64,000 bases of DNA from Streptomyces cyaneofuscatus (GTDB lineage Bacteria; Actinomycetota; Actinomycetes; Streptomycetales; Streptomycetaceae): assembly GCF_000718135.1 (NCBI RefSeq), contig NZ_JOEM01000008.1:124001-188000 (forward strand). Direction: 5' to 3'. The notes under the pieces were generated by a model. The model had not been told where the DNA came from. It saw nothing but the letters and a program-made list of their open reading frames with translations, and did not search any database. Positions 51,910 through 61,513 of this stretch are shown piece by piece (the stretch's first letter is position 1; the number at the start of each line of letters is the position of its first letter). The position numbers and the translations under genes were made by a program.

Positions 51910-52110
51910 GCGTCGAGTATTACGTACGCCGATACGTGCACCACACACCGAGCACTCCGGCAGGCCTCGAACGCATGAACGGCCGTTCGTGGGTACACGG
52001 ACTCCTGCACGCCGCCCGGTGGTTGCTCCGCCGGGCCCGGACCGAAAGGGGTTGACCACTGTGCGACAACGACGCTGCGTACCGGCCGATGAGCGGTGGG
52101 GGCGGTAACC

Positions 52111-52695
52111 GTGACAACAGTGATCATCATCATCGCCGTGGCCCTCGTGGTGGCCGCCGCCGTCTACTTCTTCCTGGTACGCGGAGGTTCCGTCGGCGGA
52201 GGCCGGAGCCTGCGCAGCCGGTTCGGCCCCGAGTACGACCGGGTGGTCGCCCGGCACGGCGGCGACACCAAGGCGGCCGAGCAGGAGCTCGGTGAGCGGG
52301 TGAAGCTCCACGGCGACCTGGAGAAGCGGCCGCTGACCGAGGCGGCCCGCGCGGACTACACCGCCCGCTGGGCCCGCACCCAGGAGCAGTTCGTCGAGTC
52401 GCCGCAGCAGGCCCTCAACGAGGCCGACGCGCTGCTGGCCGACCTCTCCCGCGACCGGGGCTTCCCGGCCGGTGAGAGCTTCGAGGACCGCACAGCCGCG
52501 CTCTCCGTCCACCACGCCCACCATGTCGACGGCTACCGCAGGGTGCACGCCGCGCGCAACGACGGCACCGGCACCGAGGAGATGCGCGAGGCGTTCGTCG
52601 AGGCCCGCGGCCTTTTCGACGCCCTCATCGAGGACGGCCCGGCGAACCGCGACCACAGCAACCGACAGCTCACGAAGGAACGAGGCACCTCATGA
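52111..52695 (+). CDS. Membrane-anchored hypothetical protein (coupled pair, first member)
   Basis: 194 aa with an N-terminal membrane anchor (VIIIIAVALVVAAAVYFFLV) and a long cytoplasmic or external helical domain. The region around 85-118 (QFVESPQQALNEADALLADL) recurs in the next gene. The GTG at 52111 is taken as start, and an in-frame GTG at 52096 is possible. Its stop overlaps the start of the following gene (ATGA). The family is common in streptomycetes but has no assigned function. Confidence 0.78.
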   Translation: MTTVIIIIAVALVVAAAVYFFLVRGGSVGGGRSLRSRFGPEYDRVVARHGGDTKAAEQELGERVKLHGDLEKRPLTEAARADYTARWARTQEQFVESPQQALNEADALLADLSRDRGFPAGESFEDRTAALSVHHAHHVDGYRRVHAARNDGTGTEEMREAFVEARGLFDALIEDGPANRDHSNRQLTKERGTS

Positions 52696-53291
52696 CGCAG
52701 ACCCCGAACGAGACCGGCAACACCGGCAACACGCCCGACAGGCCCACTCCGTCAACCGGGGCCGAGCGCGTCCCGCCGGTCACACCTCCCGGCAACGCGC
52801 TCGGTACGCCCGTGCCGCCGGCGGCCGCCAAACCCTCCGGTTCCCCGCCCACGGCCACCCGCACGGACAGTACGTCCGCCCCGGCCACCGACCGGACGCA
52901 CGCCGACAAGACGCACGCCGACTCCGCCCGTACGGACAAGGCCCGGGAGACCGGCCGGACGACGGCTTCCCCCGAAGGCCACTCCCGCTCCCACGGCACG
53001 GACACGGCGAAGGACAACGGCCGCCCGCTGTTCGCGGCCGAGACGCGGGAGAAGTTCGACGCCCGTATCCATCAGGCCGTGGCCGGCTTCGTGGAGAACC
53101 CGCGTCAGGCGGTGCAGGAGGCCGACGCGGCCTTCGACGAGGTCGTCACCGAGCTCACGCAGGCCTTGGCCGAGCGGTCCCGGCTGCTGCGCACCGACCG
53201 CGACGGCGAGCGGTCCGAGGCCGGTACGGAGGATCTGCGTATCGCCCTCCAGCAGTACCGCGACCTGACGGAACGCCTCGTCCGCCTCTGA
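52692..53291 (+). CDS. Hypothetical protein sharing a helical module with its upstream neighbour
   Basis: 199 aa. The first half is Pro/Thr/Ser/Ala-rich and probably disordered. The second half (about 112-199) is helical, with GFVENPRQAVQEADAAFDEV, closely similar to the helix in the upstream protein. No membrane segment is seen. The ATG overlaps the upstream stop, so the two proteins are made together and may interact. A strong hairpin terminator follows. Confidence 0.75.
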   Translation: MTQTPNETGNTGNTPDRPTPSTGAERVPPVTPPGNALGTPVPPAAAKPSGSPPTATRTDSTSAPATDRTHADKTHADSARTDKARETGRTTASPEGHSRSHGTDTAKDNGRPLFAAETREKFDARIHQAVAGFVENPRQAVQEADAAFDEVVTELTQALAERSRLLRTDRDGERSEAGTEDLRIALQQYRDLTERLVRL

Positions 53292-53318
53292 GCGGCGGCC
53301 GTACGGCGTCACCACCAC

Positions 53319-53365
53319 GCGAGGGCCGGTCCCACCCGATCTGTTTCGGGGGGACCGGCCCTCGC
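53319..53365. terminator. Bidirectional terminator between convergent genes
   Basis: A perfect 15-bp inverted repeat (GCGAGGGCCGGTCCC with its complement at 53351..53365) around a 17-nt loop. It lies between the stop at 53291 (plus strand) and the stop at 53383 (minus strand). Confidence 0.8.
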
Positions 53366-53382
53366 GTCGTGCTGCCCCGCTC

Positions 53383-53568
53383 TCACGGCGCTCCCTCTCC
53401 GTGGCTCTCCTCCTGATGGACAGAGGGCTGATGGGTGGCGGGCTGATGGGAGGAGGGCCCGGGAGTGGGCTCCTGGTCCGGCCCCGCGACCCTGCCGACA
53501 CCGAAGGCGATGGCGAAGACGGCGGCGACCGCGGCGACGAAGGCCGCGATCCTCAGTCCGGTGTTCAT
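53383..53568 (-). CDS. Small membrane/secreted His-rich peptide under a CsoR-like operator
   Basis: A 61-aa protein. Residues 3-27 form a hydrophobic signal or anchor (LRIAAFVAAVAAVFAIAFGV). A short hydrophilic tail follows, with repeated His-Gln-Pro motifs (SHQPATHQPSVHQEE) and a final SHGEG; such His-rich tails often bind copper or other soft or borderline metals. The ATG at 53568 has GGGGGA upstream. The inverted repeat at 53612 lies 44 nt before the ATG, consistent with copper control. The family is not recognised. Confidence 0.7.
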   Translation of the reverse strand: MNTGLRIAAFVAAVAAVFAIAFGVGRVAGPDQEPTPGPSSHQPATHQPSVHQEESHGEGAP

Positions 53569-53611
53569 GGCTGTCCCCCAGCGGACGACGACGTTTTCCG
53601 ACAGCGCCAAC

Positions 53612-53628
53612 ATACCCCCTAGGGGTAT
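53612..53628. promoter_or_regulatory. CsoR-like copper operator
   Basis: ATACCCC-CTA-GGGGTAT is a perfect 7-bp inverted repeat with a 3-nt centre. It closely resembles the operators bound by the copper sensor CsoR in Streptomyces, upstream of copper chaperone and P-type ATPase genes. It lies in the promoter region of the small minus-strand His-rich gene. Only one copy was noticed in the window. Confidence 0.65.
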
Positions 53629-53662
53629 CACTGTCACGCCGAGGACCCGTCCGCACCGGAGC

Positions 53663-54493
53663 TCAGCCGGCGATCACCAGCCCCTCGCGCAGCCGCTCCA
53701 GCACCGGTTCGGGGATGCGCAGGCCGGTGCGTACGTACCCGCCGAGACCGCCCCACCGCTCGTCCATCGCGTCGAGCGCCGTCTCCAGATAGCGGGGGCG
53801 CACCTCGACGATCGCCGCCGCGACGGCCGGATCGCCGCCGCCGTCCAGGAACTTCTGGACGTACGGAGCGAACGCGGCCCGTACGGCGGGGTTCACCGCC
53901 AGGAAGTCCTGCCGCACGGTCTCCCGGGAGGCCCCCAGGATCATCAGCAGGACGGCCGCCGCCCAGCCGGTGCGGTCCTTGCCGGCCGTGCAGTGGAAGA
54001 GCACCGGCCGTGCGGCGGGATCCGCGGCGGTCTCCAGGAAGGCCCGGTAGGCGGCCGCCGCGCCGGGCGAGAGCACCATCTTGCGGTAGGTCTCGGCGAA
54101 CAGCTCCTCGGCCCGGCCGCCGCCCAGCGCGCGTTCCGCCTCGGCCGGGTCGGTGAGCAGCGCCTTGAGCCGGGCCGGCGCCACGCCCGGGTGGTCGCCG
54201 AGGACGTCGGCGACGAAGAGCCGGGCCCGGTCCGGGAGGCGGTCCGGGGACCACTGCCGTTCGTCGGCGGTGCGCAGGTCGACGACCGTACGGATGCCGA
54301 GAGCGGCCACCGCCCGGTCGCGGCCCGGATCCAGGTCGCTCAGCTGTCCCGAGCGGAACAGGACACCTTGCCGCACCCGGCGGTCACGGCCCAGGGCGAT
54401 GCCCCCCAGGTCGCGCAGATTGACAACGGTGGCGGCCGGAACGGTCCGGGCGGTCTGCACGATGAACTGCCTCTTTCCCTGATGAGAACGCAT
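53663..54493 (-). CDS. Tyrosine-protein phosphatase (DSP-like, HCX5R)
   Basis: 276 aa. The signature VLFHCTAGKDRTGWAAAVLL provides the Cys nucleophile and Arg. TVVNLRDLGGIALGRDRRVR and VLFRSGQLSDL mark the N-terminal beta strands common to Y_phosphatase3 proteins, which act on phosphotyrosine or phospholipids. There is no signal peptide. The ATG at 54493 is preceded by GGAG. It is followed on the same strand by the His-rich gene, with a gap of about 95 nt that holds the CsoR-like operator. Confidence 0.9.
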   Translation of the reverse strand: MRSHQGKRQFIVQTARTVPAATVVNLRDLGGIALGRDRRVRQGVLFRSGQLSDLDPGRDRAVAALGIRTVVDLRTADERQWSPDRLPDRARLFVADVLGDHPGVAPARLKALLTDPAEAERALGGGRAEELFAETYRKMVLSPGAAAAYRAFLETAADPAARPVLFHCTAGKDRTGWAAAVLLMILGASRETVRQDFLAVNPAVRAAFAPYVQKFLDGGGDPAVAAAIVEVRPRYLETALDAMDERWGGLGGYVRTGLRIPEPVLERLREGLVIAG

Positions 54494-54537
54494 GGGGCTC
54501 CATCGGCCCAACGACCCACCGGCCCACCGGCCGGAAC

Positions 54538-55065
54538 TCAGTCCGCCAGCAGATCGGCCTTCTGCTCCGCGAACTCGGCGTCCGTGAGCACGTCCCGCCC
54601 CCACAGCTCGGCGAGCCGCTCCAGCCGGGTGATGATGTCGTCCCCCTCCGCCGCTTCCTCCGCGTCGGCGTCCGACCCGGTCGCACCGAAGCGCTCATGG
54701 GCGACGAACGCGCCGCCCGCCTCCCGGAAGGTGCGGGCGAGCTGCGAGGTCCACAGGTCCTCCCGGACGACGAGGGCGACCGTCTCGCCTTCCGGCACAC
54801 TCCGCTCCAGCACCTCCACGTTCCCGGCGCTCAGCGCCACGGCCGCCCCTCTCTCCTCCCCGTCGGCCGGAACCGTCCCCTCCGGGTCGAGCTCCGCCAG
54901 CTCCACCGGGGTCAGCGCACCGCCTTCGGCGCGACGGACGAAGGCCAGATCTCCGGCGCGCACGGCACCGGACGCCACGGCATCGGCGAGGACGGGCACG
55001 ACGGCCCCGGTGAAGCCGCTGCCGGGGAAGGCGATGACGAGGTGTTCCACAGGTCCGACGGCCAC
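54538..55065 (-). CDS. DUF6325-like protein with C-terminal SHOCT motif
   Basis: 175 aa. The N-terminal domain (VEHLVIAFPGSGFTGAVVPV ... GDLAFVRRAEGGALTPVEL) resembles small DUF1269/DUF6325-type proteins. The C-terminus (ITRLERLAELWGRDVLTDAE) is a SHOCT helix pair, a short module often fused to membrane or oligomeric proteins. The GTG at 55065 is preferred, because GGAGAGGA lies 7 nt upstream; further in-frame starts upstream lack a site. The function is unknown. Confidence 0.78.
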   Translation of the reverse strand: MAVGPVEHLVIAFPGSGFTGAVVPVLADAVASGAVRAGDLAFVRRAEGGALTPVELAELDPEGTVPADGEERGAAVALSAGNVEVLERSVPEGETVALVVREDLWTSQLARTFREAGGAFVAHERFGATGSDADAEEAAEGDDIITRLERLAELWGRDVLTDAEFAEQKADLLAD

Positions 55066-55367
55066 GGTCGCGTCCTCTCCGCATCCCGGCGGCCGCGAGG
55101 GCTCCGGGGTGGATACGGGCATGCAAGGGATGACATAAGAAACCAGAAGAAACCGGAAAACTTCGCACATAATATGCATCAACCATCCCATTCCCCCCTT
55201 TGTCGAGCATGGCCGTGTTGCGCCCGTCCCGTTCCGGCTCCCCCGCTGCCCGGAGCCGTGGTGCCGGTAACGCGACGGTATGTAAAGGATCAAGTGCGGA
55301 CCGGAGAGGGCAAGGTCACAGCACGTGCCCCTGCTGCTCGTTCCCCGCGCTGGCCTAGCATCTGAGC
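55066..55367. other. Intergenic region between the SHOCT gene and mutA
   Basis: A 302-nt divergent gap. It contains a relatively AT-rich stretch at about 55130-55185, where a minus-strand promoter is plausible. No hairpin, repeat, RNA gene or convincing additional ORF is seen. The mutA promoter is expected in the right half, but no clear -10/-35 pair can be named. Confidence 0.5.
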
Positions 55368-57230
55368 ATGACGGTCCAGCCTGCTGACGGGCTCTCTCCG
55401 GCCGCCGCGTTCCCCGACCCCTCCCATGACCAGTGGCAGAGCCTCGTCGAAGGCGTTCTGCGCAAGTCGGGCAAGGAAGTCTCGGGCTCGGCCGCCGAGG
55501 AAGCGCTGTCCACCACATTGGAGGACGGGCTCACCACCCGGCCCCTCTACACCGCGCACGACACCTCGCCGGACACCGGTTTCCCCGGCTTCGCGCCCTT
55601 CACCCGGGGCAGCAGGGCCGAGGGGAACGCGGCGGGCGGCTGGGACGTGCGCCAACGCCACGCCCTGAGCGACCCCGCCCGGCTCAACGAGGCGGTGCTC
55701 GGTGATCTGGAGAACGGGGTCACCTCGCTCTGGCTCACCGTGGGCGGCCCCGCGGGCGTCCCCGTGGAGTCGCTGGCCCGCTCGCTGGACGGCGTCTACC
55801 TCGACCTGGCGCCCATCGTCCTCGACGCCCCGGCCGACCTGGACGCCGCCGCCACCGCGCTGCTGCGGCTGTACGAGGAGCGGAGCGTCGCCAAGAGCGA
55901 GGCGCGCGGCACCCTGGGCGCCGATCCCCTCGGCCACGAGGCCCGGGCCGGCATCGAGGCGGACCTCACCGCCGCCGTCCACTGGGCGAAGGTCTGCGGC
56001 GCGGAGTACCCGGGGCTGCGGGCGATCGTCGTGGACGCGCTCCCGTACCACGAGGCCGGCGGTTCGGCCGCCGAGGAGCTGGGGCTCTCCCTGGCGACCG
56101 GTGTCGCCTATCTGCGGGCGCTGACGGCGGCCGGTCTCGGTGTGGAGGAGGCCTGCGCGCAGCTGGAGTTCCGTTACGCGGCCACCGCCGACCAGTTCCT
56201 GACGATCGCGAAGCTGCGGGCCGCGCGCCGGCTGTGGGCGCGGGTCGCCGAGGTGTCGGGGGCGCCCGGGGCGGGCGGCCAGCGCCAGCACGCCGTGACG
56301 TCGCCGGTGATGATGACGCGCCGCGACCCGTGGGTGAACATGCTGCGCACCACCCTCGCCACGCTGGGCGCGGGGGTCGGCGGCGCCGACTCCGTCACCG
56401 TCCTGCCGTTCGATCACGCGCTGGGGCTGCCCGACGCGTTCGCCCGGCGCATCGCCCGTAACACCTCCACGATCCTGATGGAGGAGTCGCATCTGGCCCG
56501 GGTCATCGACCCGGCGGGCGGCTCCTGGTACGTGGAGCGGCTCACCGACGAACTCGCGGCGGCCGCCTGGGCGTTCTTCCAGGAGACCGAGCGGGCGGGC
56601 GGACTGCCCGCGGCCCTGCGCTCGGGGATGGTCGCGGAGCGGCTCGCCGCCACCTGGGCGGCGCGCAGCGCGAAGCTGGCCCGCCGCAAGGAGCCGATCA
56701 CCGGGGTCAGTGAGTTCCCGATGCCCTCCGAGCGGCCGGTGGAGCGCGAACCCGCGCCCGATCCGTACGCGGGTGGCCCGGGCGGGCTGCCCCGGGTCCG
56801 GCGCGACGAGGCGTTCGAGGCGCTGCGGGCCCGGTCGGACGCGCACCTCGCGGCGACCGGCGAGCGGCCCAAGGTGTTCATCGCCGCGCTGGGACCGGCC
56901 GCCGCGCACACCGCGCGGGTCTCCTTCGCCGTCAACCTCTTCGGGGCGGGCGGGATCGAGGCGGTGCACCGGCCGGTGTCGGTGGACGTGGCGACGGCGG
57001 GCGAGGCTCTGACCGCATCCGGTGCGAGCGTGGCCTGTCTCTGTTCCTCGGATGCCCTGTACGCCGAGCAGGCGGCCGAGGTGGCCGGGGCGCTGAAGTC
57101 GGCGGGCGCGGCCCAGGTGTTCCTCGCGGGGCGCCCCGGCGAGTACGCCGATGTCGACTCCTACGTCTTCGCGGGCTGCGACACGGTCGCCGTTCTCACC
57201 TCCGTACTCGACCGCATGGGAGTGGCGTGA
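55368..57230 (+). CDS. mutA: Methylmalonyl-CoA mutase small subunit
   Basis: 620 aa, the usual length for the small (MutA-type) subunit. Only the TIM-barrel fold with the acyl-CoA core is conserved: [39 protein letters not shown]. The C-terminal B12-like domain lacks the DxHxxG cobalamin ligand. It forms a heterodimer with MutB and interconverts methylmalonyl-CoA and succinyl-CoA. Its stop overlaps the mutB start (TGATG). No strong ribosome site precedes the ATG at 55368. Confidence 0.95.
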   Translation: MTVQPADGLSPAAAFPDPSHDQWQSLVEGVLRKSGKEVSGSAAEEALSTTLEDGLTTRPLYTAHDTSPDTGFPGFAPFTRGSRAEGNAAGGWDVRQRHALSDPARLNEAVLGDLENGVTSLWLTVGGPAGVPVESLARSLDGVYLDLAPIVLDAPADLDAAATALLRLYEERSVAKSEARGTLGADPLGHEARAGIEADLTAAVHWAKVCGAEYPGLRAIVVDALPYHEAGGSAAEELGLSLATGVAYLRALTAAGLGVEEACAQLEFRYAATADQFLTIAKLRAARRLWARVAEVSGAPGAGGQRQHAVTSPVMMTRRDPWVNMLRTTLATLGAGVGGADSVTVLPFDHALGLPDAFARRIARNTSTILMEESHLARVIDPAGGSWYVERLTDELAAAAWAFFQETERAGGLPAALRSGMVAERLAATWAARSAKLARRKEPITGVSEFPMPSERPVEREPAPDPYAGGPGGLPRVRRDEAFEALRARSDAHLAATGERPKVFIAALGPAAAHTARVSFAVNLFGAGGIEAVHRPVSVDVATAGEALTASGASVACLCSSDALYAEQAAEVAGALKSAGAAQVFLAGRPGEYADVDSYVFAGCDTVAVLTSVLDRMGVA

Positions 57231-59479
57231 TGCAGACATCGCCCACGGAACAGAAATCCTCCGGGGACTCCACCGGGAAATCCTCCGTTCCCGACTTCTC
57301 CGAGGTCGCGCTGGAGTCCCCCGCTCCCCCGGCCGCCTCCGCCGAGGAGTGGCAGGCGGCCGTGGCCAAGGAGGCCGACGGCTCCGAGGCACCGCTCTGG
57401 GAGACCCCGGAGGGCATCACGGTCAAGCCGCTCTACACGGGCGAGGACCTGGAGGGCCTGGACGCGCTGCACAGCTACCCGGGCATCGCCCCGTATCTGC
57501 GCGGGCCTTACCCGACGATGTACGTCAACCAGCCCTGGACGATCCGTCAGTACGCCGGTTTCTCCACGGCCGAGGAGTCCAACGCCTTCTACCGGCGCAA
57601 CCTCGCGGCCGGGCAGAAGGGTCTGTCGGTCGCCTTCGACCTGCCGACCCACCGGGGGTACGACAGCGACCACCCCCGGGTGACCGGCGATGTCGGTATG
57701 GCCGGGGTGGCGATCGACTCGATCTACGACATGCGCCAGCTGTTCGACGGCATTCCGCTGGACCGGATGTCGGTGTCGATGACGATGAACGGCGCGGTGC
57801 TCCCCGTGCTGGCGCTGTACATCGTGGCCGCCGAGGAGCAGGGCGTACCGCCCGAGAAGCTGGCCGGGACCATTCAGAACGACATTCTGAAGGAATTCAT
57901 GGTCCGTAACACCTACATCTATCCGCCGACCCCGTCGATGCGGATCATCTCCGACATCTTCGCGTTCACCTCGCAGAAGATGCCGCGTTACAACTCCATC
58001 TCGATCTCCGGGTATCACATCCAGGAGGCCGGGGCGACGGCCGATCTGGAGCTGGCGTACACGCTGGCCGACGGCGTGGAGTATCTGCGCGCCGGGCAGG
58101 AAGCCGGCCTGGACGTCGACGCGTTCGCGCCCCGGCTGTCGTTCTTCTGGGCGATCGGGATGAACTTCTTCATGGAGGTCGCCAAACTGCGGGCGGCCCG
58201 GCTGCTCTGGGCGCGCCTGGTCAAGCAGTTCGGCCCGAAGAACGCCAAGTCCCTTTCGCTGCGCACCCATTCGCAGACCTCGGGCTGGTCGCTGACCGCG
58301 CAGGACGTCTTCAACAATGTGACGCGTACGTGTGTGGAGGCGATGGCCGCGACGCAGGGGCACACCCAGTCGCTGCACACCAACGCGCTGGACGAGGCGC
58401 TGGCGCTGCCCACCGACTTCTCGGCGCGAATCGCCCGTAACACGCAGCTCCTGCTCCAGCAGGAGTCCGGGACCTGCCGGGTCATCGACCCGTGGGGCGG
58501 CAGCGCGTACGTGGAGAAGCTGACCCGCGACCTGGCGGACCGGGCCTGGCAGCACATCGAGGAGGTCGAGGCGGCCGGCGGGATGGCGAAGGCCATCGAC
58601 GCGGGCATCCCCAAGCTCCGGGTGGAGGAGGCGGCCGCCCGTACGCAGGCGCGGATCGACTCCGGGCGGCAGCCGGTGATCGGGGTGAACAAGTACCGGG
58701 TGGAGACCGACGAGAAGATCGACGTGCTCAAGGTCGACAACTCCTCGGTGCGCACCCAGCAGATCGAGAAGCTGCGCCGGCTGCGTGAGGAGCGCGACGA
58801 GGTGGCGTGCCAGGAGGCGCTGCGGGCGCTGACGGCGGCCGCCGAGCGTGCGCCGGGCCCCGGCCTTGAAGGCAATCTGCTGGCGCTGGCGGTCGACGCG
58901 GCGCGGGCGATGGCCACGGTCGGGGAGATCTCGGACGCGTTGGAGAAGGTGTATGGGCGGCACGCCGGTCAGATCCGTACGATCTCCGGTGTGTACCGCA
59001 AAGAGGCAGGGGACTCCCCTTCGGTGGACCGCACCCGCGCGCTGGTCGACGCGTTCGAGGAGGCGGAGGGGCGCCGTCCGCGCATCCTGGTCGCCAAGAT
59101 GGGCCAGGACGGCCACGACCGGGGCCAGAAGGTGATCGCCACGGCCTTCGCCGACCTGGGCTTCGACGTGGACGTCGGCCCGCTGTTCCAGACGCCGGGC
59201 GAGGTGGCGCGGCAGGCGGTGGAGGCCGACGTGCACATCGTGGGCGTCTCCTCGCTGGCGGCCGGGCACCTCACCCTGGTGCCGGCGCTGCGCGAGGAGC
59301 TGGCCGCCGAGGGCCGGGAGGACATCATGATCGTGGTGGGCGGGGTGATTCCGCCGCAGGACATCGAGGCCCTGCACGAGGCGGGCGCGGCCTCGGTCTT
59401 CCCGCCGGGGACGGTGATCCCGGACGCGGCCCACGATCTGGTGACGCGGCTCGGAGCCGCGCTCGGCCACGAGCTGTGA
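57230..59479 (+). CDS. mutB: Methylmalonyl-CoA mutase large subunit (catalytic, B12-binding)
   Basis: 749 aa. The N-terminal barrel has [18 protein letters not shown] and the substrate core [22 protein letters not shown]-terminal cobalamin domain (about 610-740) carries the DGHDRG ligand motif for base-off His binding, in [18 protein letters not shown]. It is the catalytic subunit of adenosylcobalamin-dependent mutase. The ATG overlaps the mutA stop, with GGGAG just upstream. The pathway provides or drains methylmalonyl-CoA, the extender implied for gene C's loading AT. Confidence 0.97.
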   Translation: MQTSPTEQKSSGDSTGKSSVPDFSEVALESPAPPAASAEEWQAAVAKEADGSEAPLWETPEGITVKPLYTGEDLEGLDALHSYPGIAPYLRGPYPTMYVNQPWTIRQYAGFSTAEESNAFYRRNLAAGQKGLSVAFDLPTHRGYDSDHPRVTGDVGMAGVAIDSIYDMRQLFDGIPLDRMSVSMTMNGAVLPVLALYIVAAEEQGVPPEKLAGTIQNDILKEFMVRNTYIYPPTPSMRIISDIFAFTSQKMPRYNSISISGYHIQEAGATADLELAYTLADGVEYLRAGQEAGLDVDAFAPRLSFFWAIGMNFFMEVAKLRAARLLWARLVKQFGPKNAKSLSLRTHSQTSGWSLTAQDVFNNVTRTCVEAMAATQGHTQSLHTNALDEALALPTDFSARIARNTQLLLQQESGTCRVIDPWGGSAYVEKLTRDLADRAWQHIEEVEAAGGMAKAIDAGIPKLRVEEAAARTQARIDSGRQPVIGVNKYRVETDEKIDVLKVDNSSVRTQQIEKLRRLREERDEVACQEALRALTAAAERAPGPGLEGNLLALAVDAARAMATVGEISDALEKVYGRHAGQIRTISGVYRKEAGDSPSVDRTRALVDAFEEAEGRRPRILVAKMGQDGHDRGQKVIATAFADLGFDVDVGPLFQTPGEVARQAVEADVHIVGVSSLAAGHLTLVPALREELAAEGREDIMIVVGGVIPPQDIEALHEAGAASVFPPGTVIPDAAHDLVTRLGAALGHEL

Positions 59480-59491
59480 GCCGCTGACCGG

Positions 59492-60487
59492 ATGGCTGCC
59501 AAGATCGACATCGACAGTTATGTGCAGGGAGTGCTCGACGGCAAGCGGGCGTTCGTGGCGCGCGCCATCACGCTCGTCGAGTCGACGCGGGCCGAACACC
59601 GGGTGCTGGCGCAGGAGTTGCTGAGCCGGTTGCTGCCGCACGCCGGGAAGGCCCGGCGGATCGGGATCAGCGGGGTGCCGGGGGTGGGCAAGTCCACCTT
59701 CATCGACGCGCTCGGCACGATGCTCACCGGGCTCGGGCACCGGGTGGCGGTGCTGGCCGTCGACCCGTCGTCCAGCCGTACGGGCGGTTCCATCCTGGGT
59801 GACAAGACCCGGATGGAGCGGCTCGCGGTGGACCCGGCGGCGTTCGTGCGCCCCTCCCCCACGGCGGGCACGCTGGGCGGGGTGGCGAAGGCGACCCGGG
59901 AGTCCATCGTGGTGATGGAGGCGGCCGGGTACGACGTGGTGCTCGTGGAGACGGTGGGGGTCGGGCAGTCGGAGACGGCGGTCGCCAACATGGTGGACAC
60001 GTTCCTGCTGCTGACCCTGGCCCGGACCGGTGACCAGTTGCAGGGCATCAAGAAGGGTGTCCTGGAGCTGGCGGACGCCATCGCGGTGAACAAGGCCGAC
60101 GGCCCGCACGAGCGCGACGCCCGCTCGGCGGCACGCGAACTGGCGGGCGCACTGCGGCTGATGCACCCGGTGGACGCGGCCTGGACCCCGCCGGTCCTCA
60201 CGTGCAGCGCCCGGGAGTCGACCGGGCTCGACACGCTGTGGGAGCGGCTGGAGCAGCACCGTACGGTCCTGGAGTCCACCGGGCGGCTGGCGGCCAAGCG
60301 GCGTGACCAGCAGGTGGACTGGACCTGGACGATGGTCCGGGACGAGCTGCTGGACAGTCTGCGCAACCACCCTGCCGTACGGAAGCTGGCGCCGGAGCTC
60401 GAACAGCGGGTCCGCGAGGGGACGTTGACGGCGACGCTGGCCGCCGAGGAAATCCTCGGCGTGTTCCGGGGGGACGAGCCCGCCTGA
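59492..60487 (+). CDS. meaB: Methylmalonyl-CoA mutase-associated GTPase (MeaB/ArgK)
   Basis: A 331-aa G3E-family GTPase. Walker A is GVPGVGKST; ILGDKTRMERL, VVLVETVGVGQSET (Walker B/switch) and AVNKADG (NKxD) follow. It protects and reactivates mutase by gating cofactor delivery. It lies 12 nt after mutB in the same operon and is followed by a strong terminator. Confidence 0.95.
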   Translation: MAAKIDIDSYVQGVLDGKRAFVARAITLVESTRAEHRVLAQELLSRLLPHAGKARRIGISGVPGVGKSTFIDALGTMLTGLGHRVAVLAVDPSSSRTGGSILGDKTRMERLAVDPAAFVRPSPTAGTLGGVAKATRESIVVMEAAGYDVVLVETVGVGQSETAVANMVDTFLLLTLARTGDQLQGIKKGVLELADAIAVNKADGPHERDARSAARELAGALRLMHPVDAAWTPPVLTCSARESTGLDTLWERLEQHRTVLESTGRLAAKRRDQQVDWTWTMVRDELLDSLRNHPAVRKLAPELEQRVREGTLTATLAAEEILGVFRGDEPA

Positions 60488-60509
60488 GCAGTACCTCGAT
60501 CCGAGCAGA

Positions 60510-60541
60510 CCGATGGGCCCCTGGACGGAGGGGCCCATCGG
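60510..60541. terminator. Strong bidirectional terminator after meaB
   Basis: A perfect 13-bp stem (CCGATGGGCCCCT with its complement) around a 6-nt loop, between the convergent meaB stop and the ABC ATPase stop. Confidence 0.85.
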
Positions 60542-60572
60542 CGTTTCAGGGGGTTGCCGTCCGGATGAAGGC

Positions 60573-61364
60573 TCAGGCGGCTACCGGTGGCGCGCTCACG
60601 GTCGGTACGACGACGGGGGCGCCGTCGGAGGTCGCGGTGAGGATCTCGGCCTCGATGCCGTACAACTCTCGTACCAGGTCGGCGTCGACGATCTCGCGCG
60701 GCGGTCCGGAGGCGACGATCCGCCCCGCGCGCATGGCGACCAGGGTGTCGGCGTACCGGGCGGCCCCGGCCAGGTCGTGGACGACCATGACGATGGTCCG
60801 GCCCTGGGCGGCGACCTCGCGCACCAGGTCCAGGACCTCCACCGCGTGGCCGATGTCGAGTGCGCTGGTGGGCTCGTCGAGCAGGACGATCGGGGTCTCC
60901 TGCGCGAGGGCCATGGCGAGCCAGCACCGCTGGCGCTGACCGCCGGAGAGCTGGTCGAGCCGGCGGTCGGCGAGGTCCGTCGTGCCGGTCGCCTCCAGGG
61001 CGCGGGTGACCGCCTCCTCGTCCTCGTGCGACCACTGGCGGAACAGCCCCTGGTGCGGGTGGCGTCCGTACCGTACGAGTCCGGCGACGGTCACCGCCTC
61101 GGGGGCCTGCGGGGCCTGGGGCAGCAGGGCGATGCGGTGGGCGGCGTCCCGCTGGCGCAGCTGCCAGACATCGGCGTCGCCGGCGAACACCTTGCCCGAG
61201 CGCGGCTGGTGGAGGCGGGCGACGCAGCGCAGCAGGGTCGACTTGCCGCAGCCGTTGGGGCCGACGATCGCCACCACTTGTCCCGATTCGACGGTCAGGT
61301 CGACACGGTCCACGGCGGTATGACCGGCGTATCCAGCGGTGAGCTGTTCAACACGGATGTCCAC
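60573..61364 (-). CDS. Iron-siderophore ABC transporter ATP-binding protein
   Basis: 263 aa with ABC motifs: Walker A GPNGCGKST, signature LSGGQRQR, Walker B IVLLDEPTS and the H-loop MVVHDL. It is FecE/FepC-like. It is divergent from the siderophore-binding protein gene, with an iron box between them. The membrane permease is not in the window and may lie to the right or elsewhere. Confidence 0.92.
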   Translation of the reverse strand: MDIRVEQLTAGYAGHTAVDRVDLTVESGQVVAIVGPNGCGKSTLLRCVARLHQPRSGKVFAGDADVWQLRQRDAAHRIALLPQAPQAPEAVTVAGLVRYGRHPHQGLFRQWSHEDEEAVTRALEATGTTDLADRRLDQLSGGQRQRCWLAMALAQETPIVLLDEPTSALDIGHAVEVLDLVREVAAQGRTIVMVVHDLAGAARYADTLVAMRAGRIVASGPPREIVDADLVRELYGIEAEILTATSDGAPVVVPTVSAPPVAA

Positions 61365-61413
61365 GAGGACCGGCCTTTCCGAAGAAATAGGGCATCATCT
61401 TGCCTGACACCAC

Positions 61414-61432
61414 TAAAGTAAGGCTAACCTTA
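61414..61432. promoter_or_regulatory. Iron box (DmdR1/IdeR-type operator)
   Basis: TAAAGTAAGGCTAACCTTA matches the 19-bp streptomycete iron-box consensus at about 17 positions. It sits between the divergent ABC ATPase and siderophore-binding genes, 50 nt and 80 nt from their starts. It predicts repression by DmdR1 with ferrous iron. Confidence 0.85.
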
Positions 61433-61513
61433 GCCCGCTGAGAGGGCGTCGGTAGCCTCCGTGCTGCCGAAAGATCCTCGTCGCTTCATGTCCCGTTGAT
61501 TCCGGAGCCCTTG

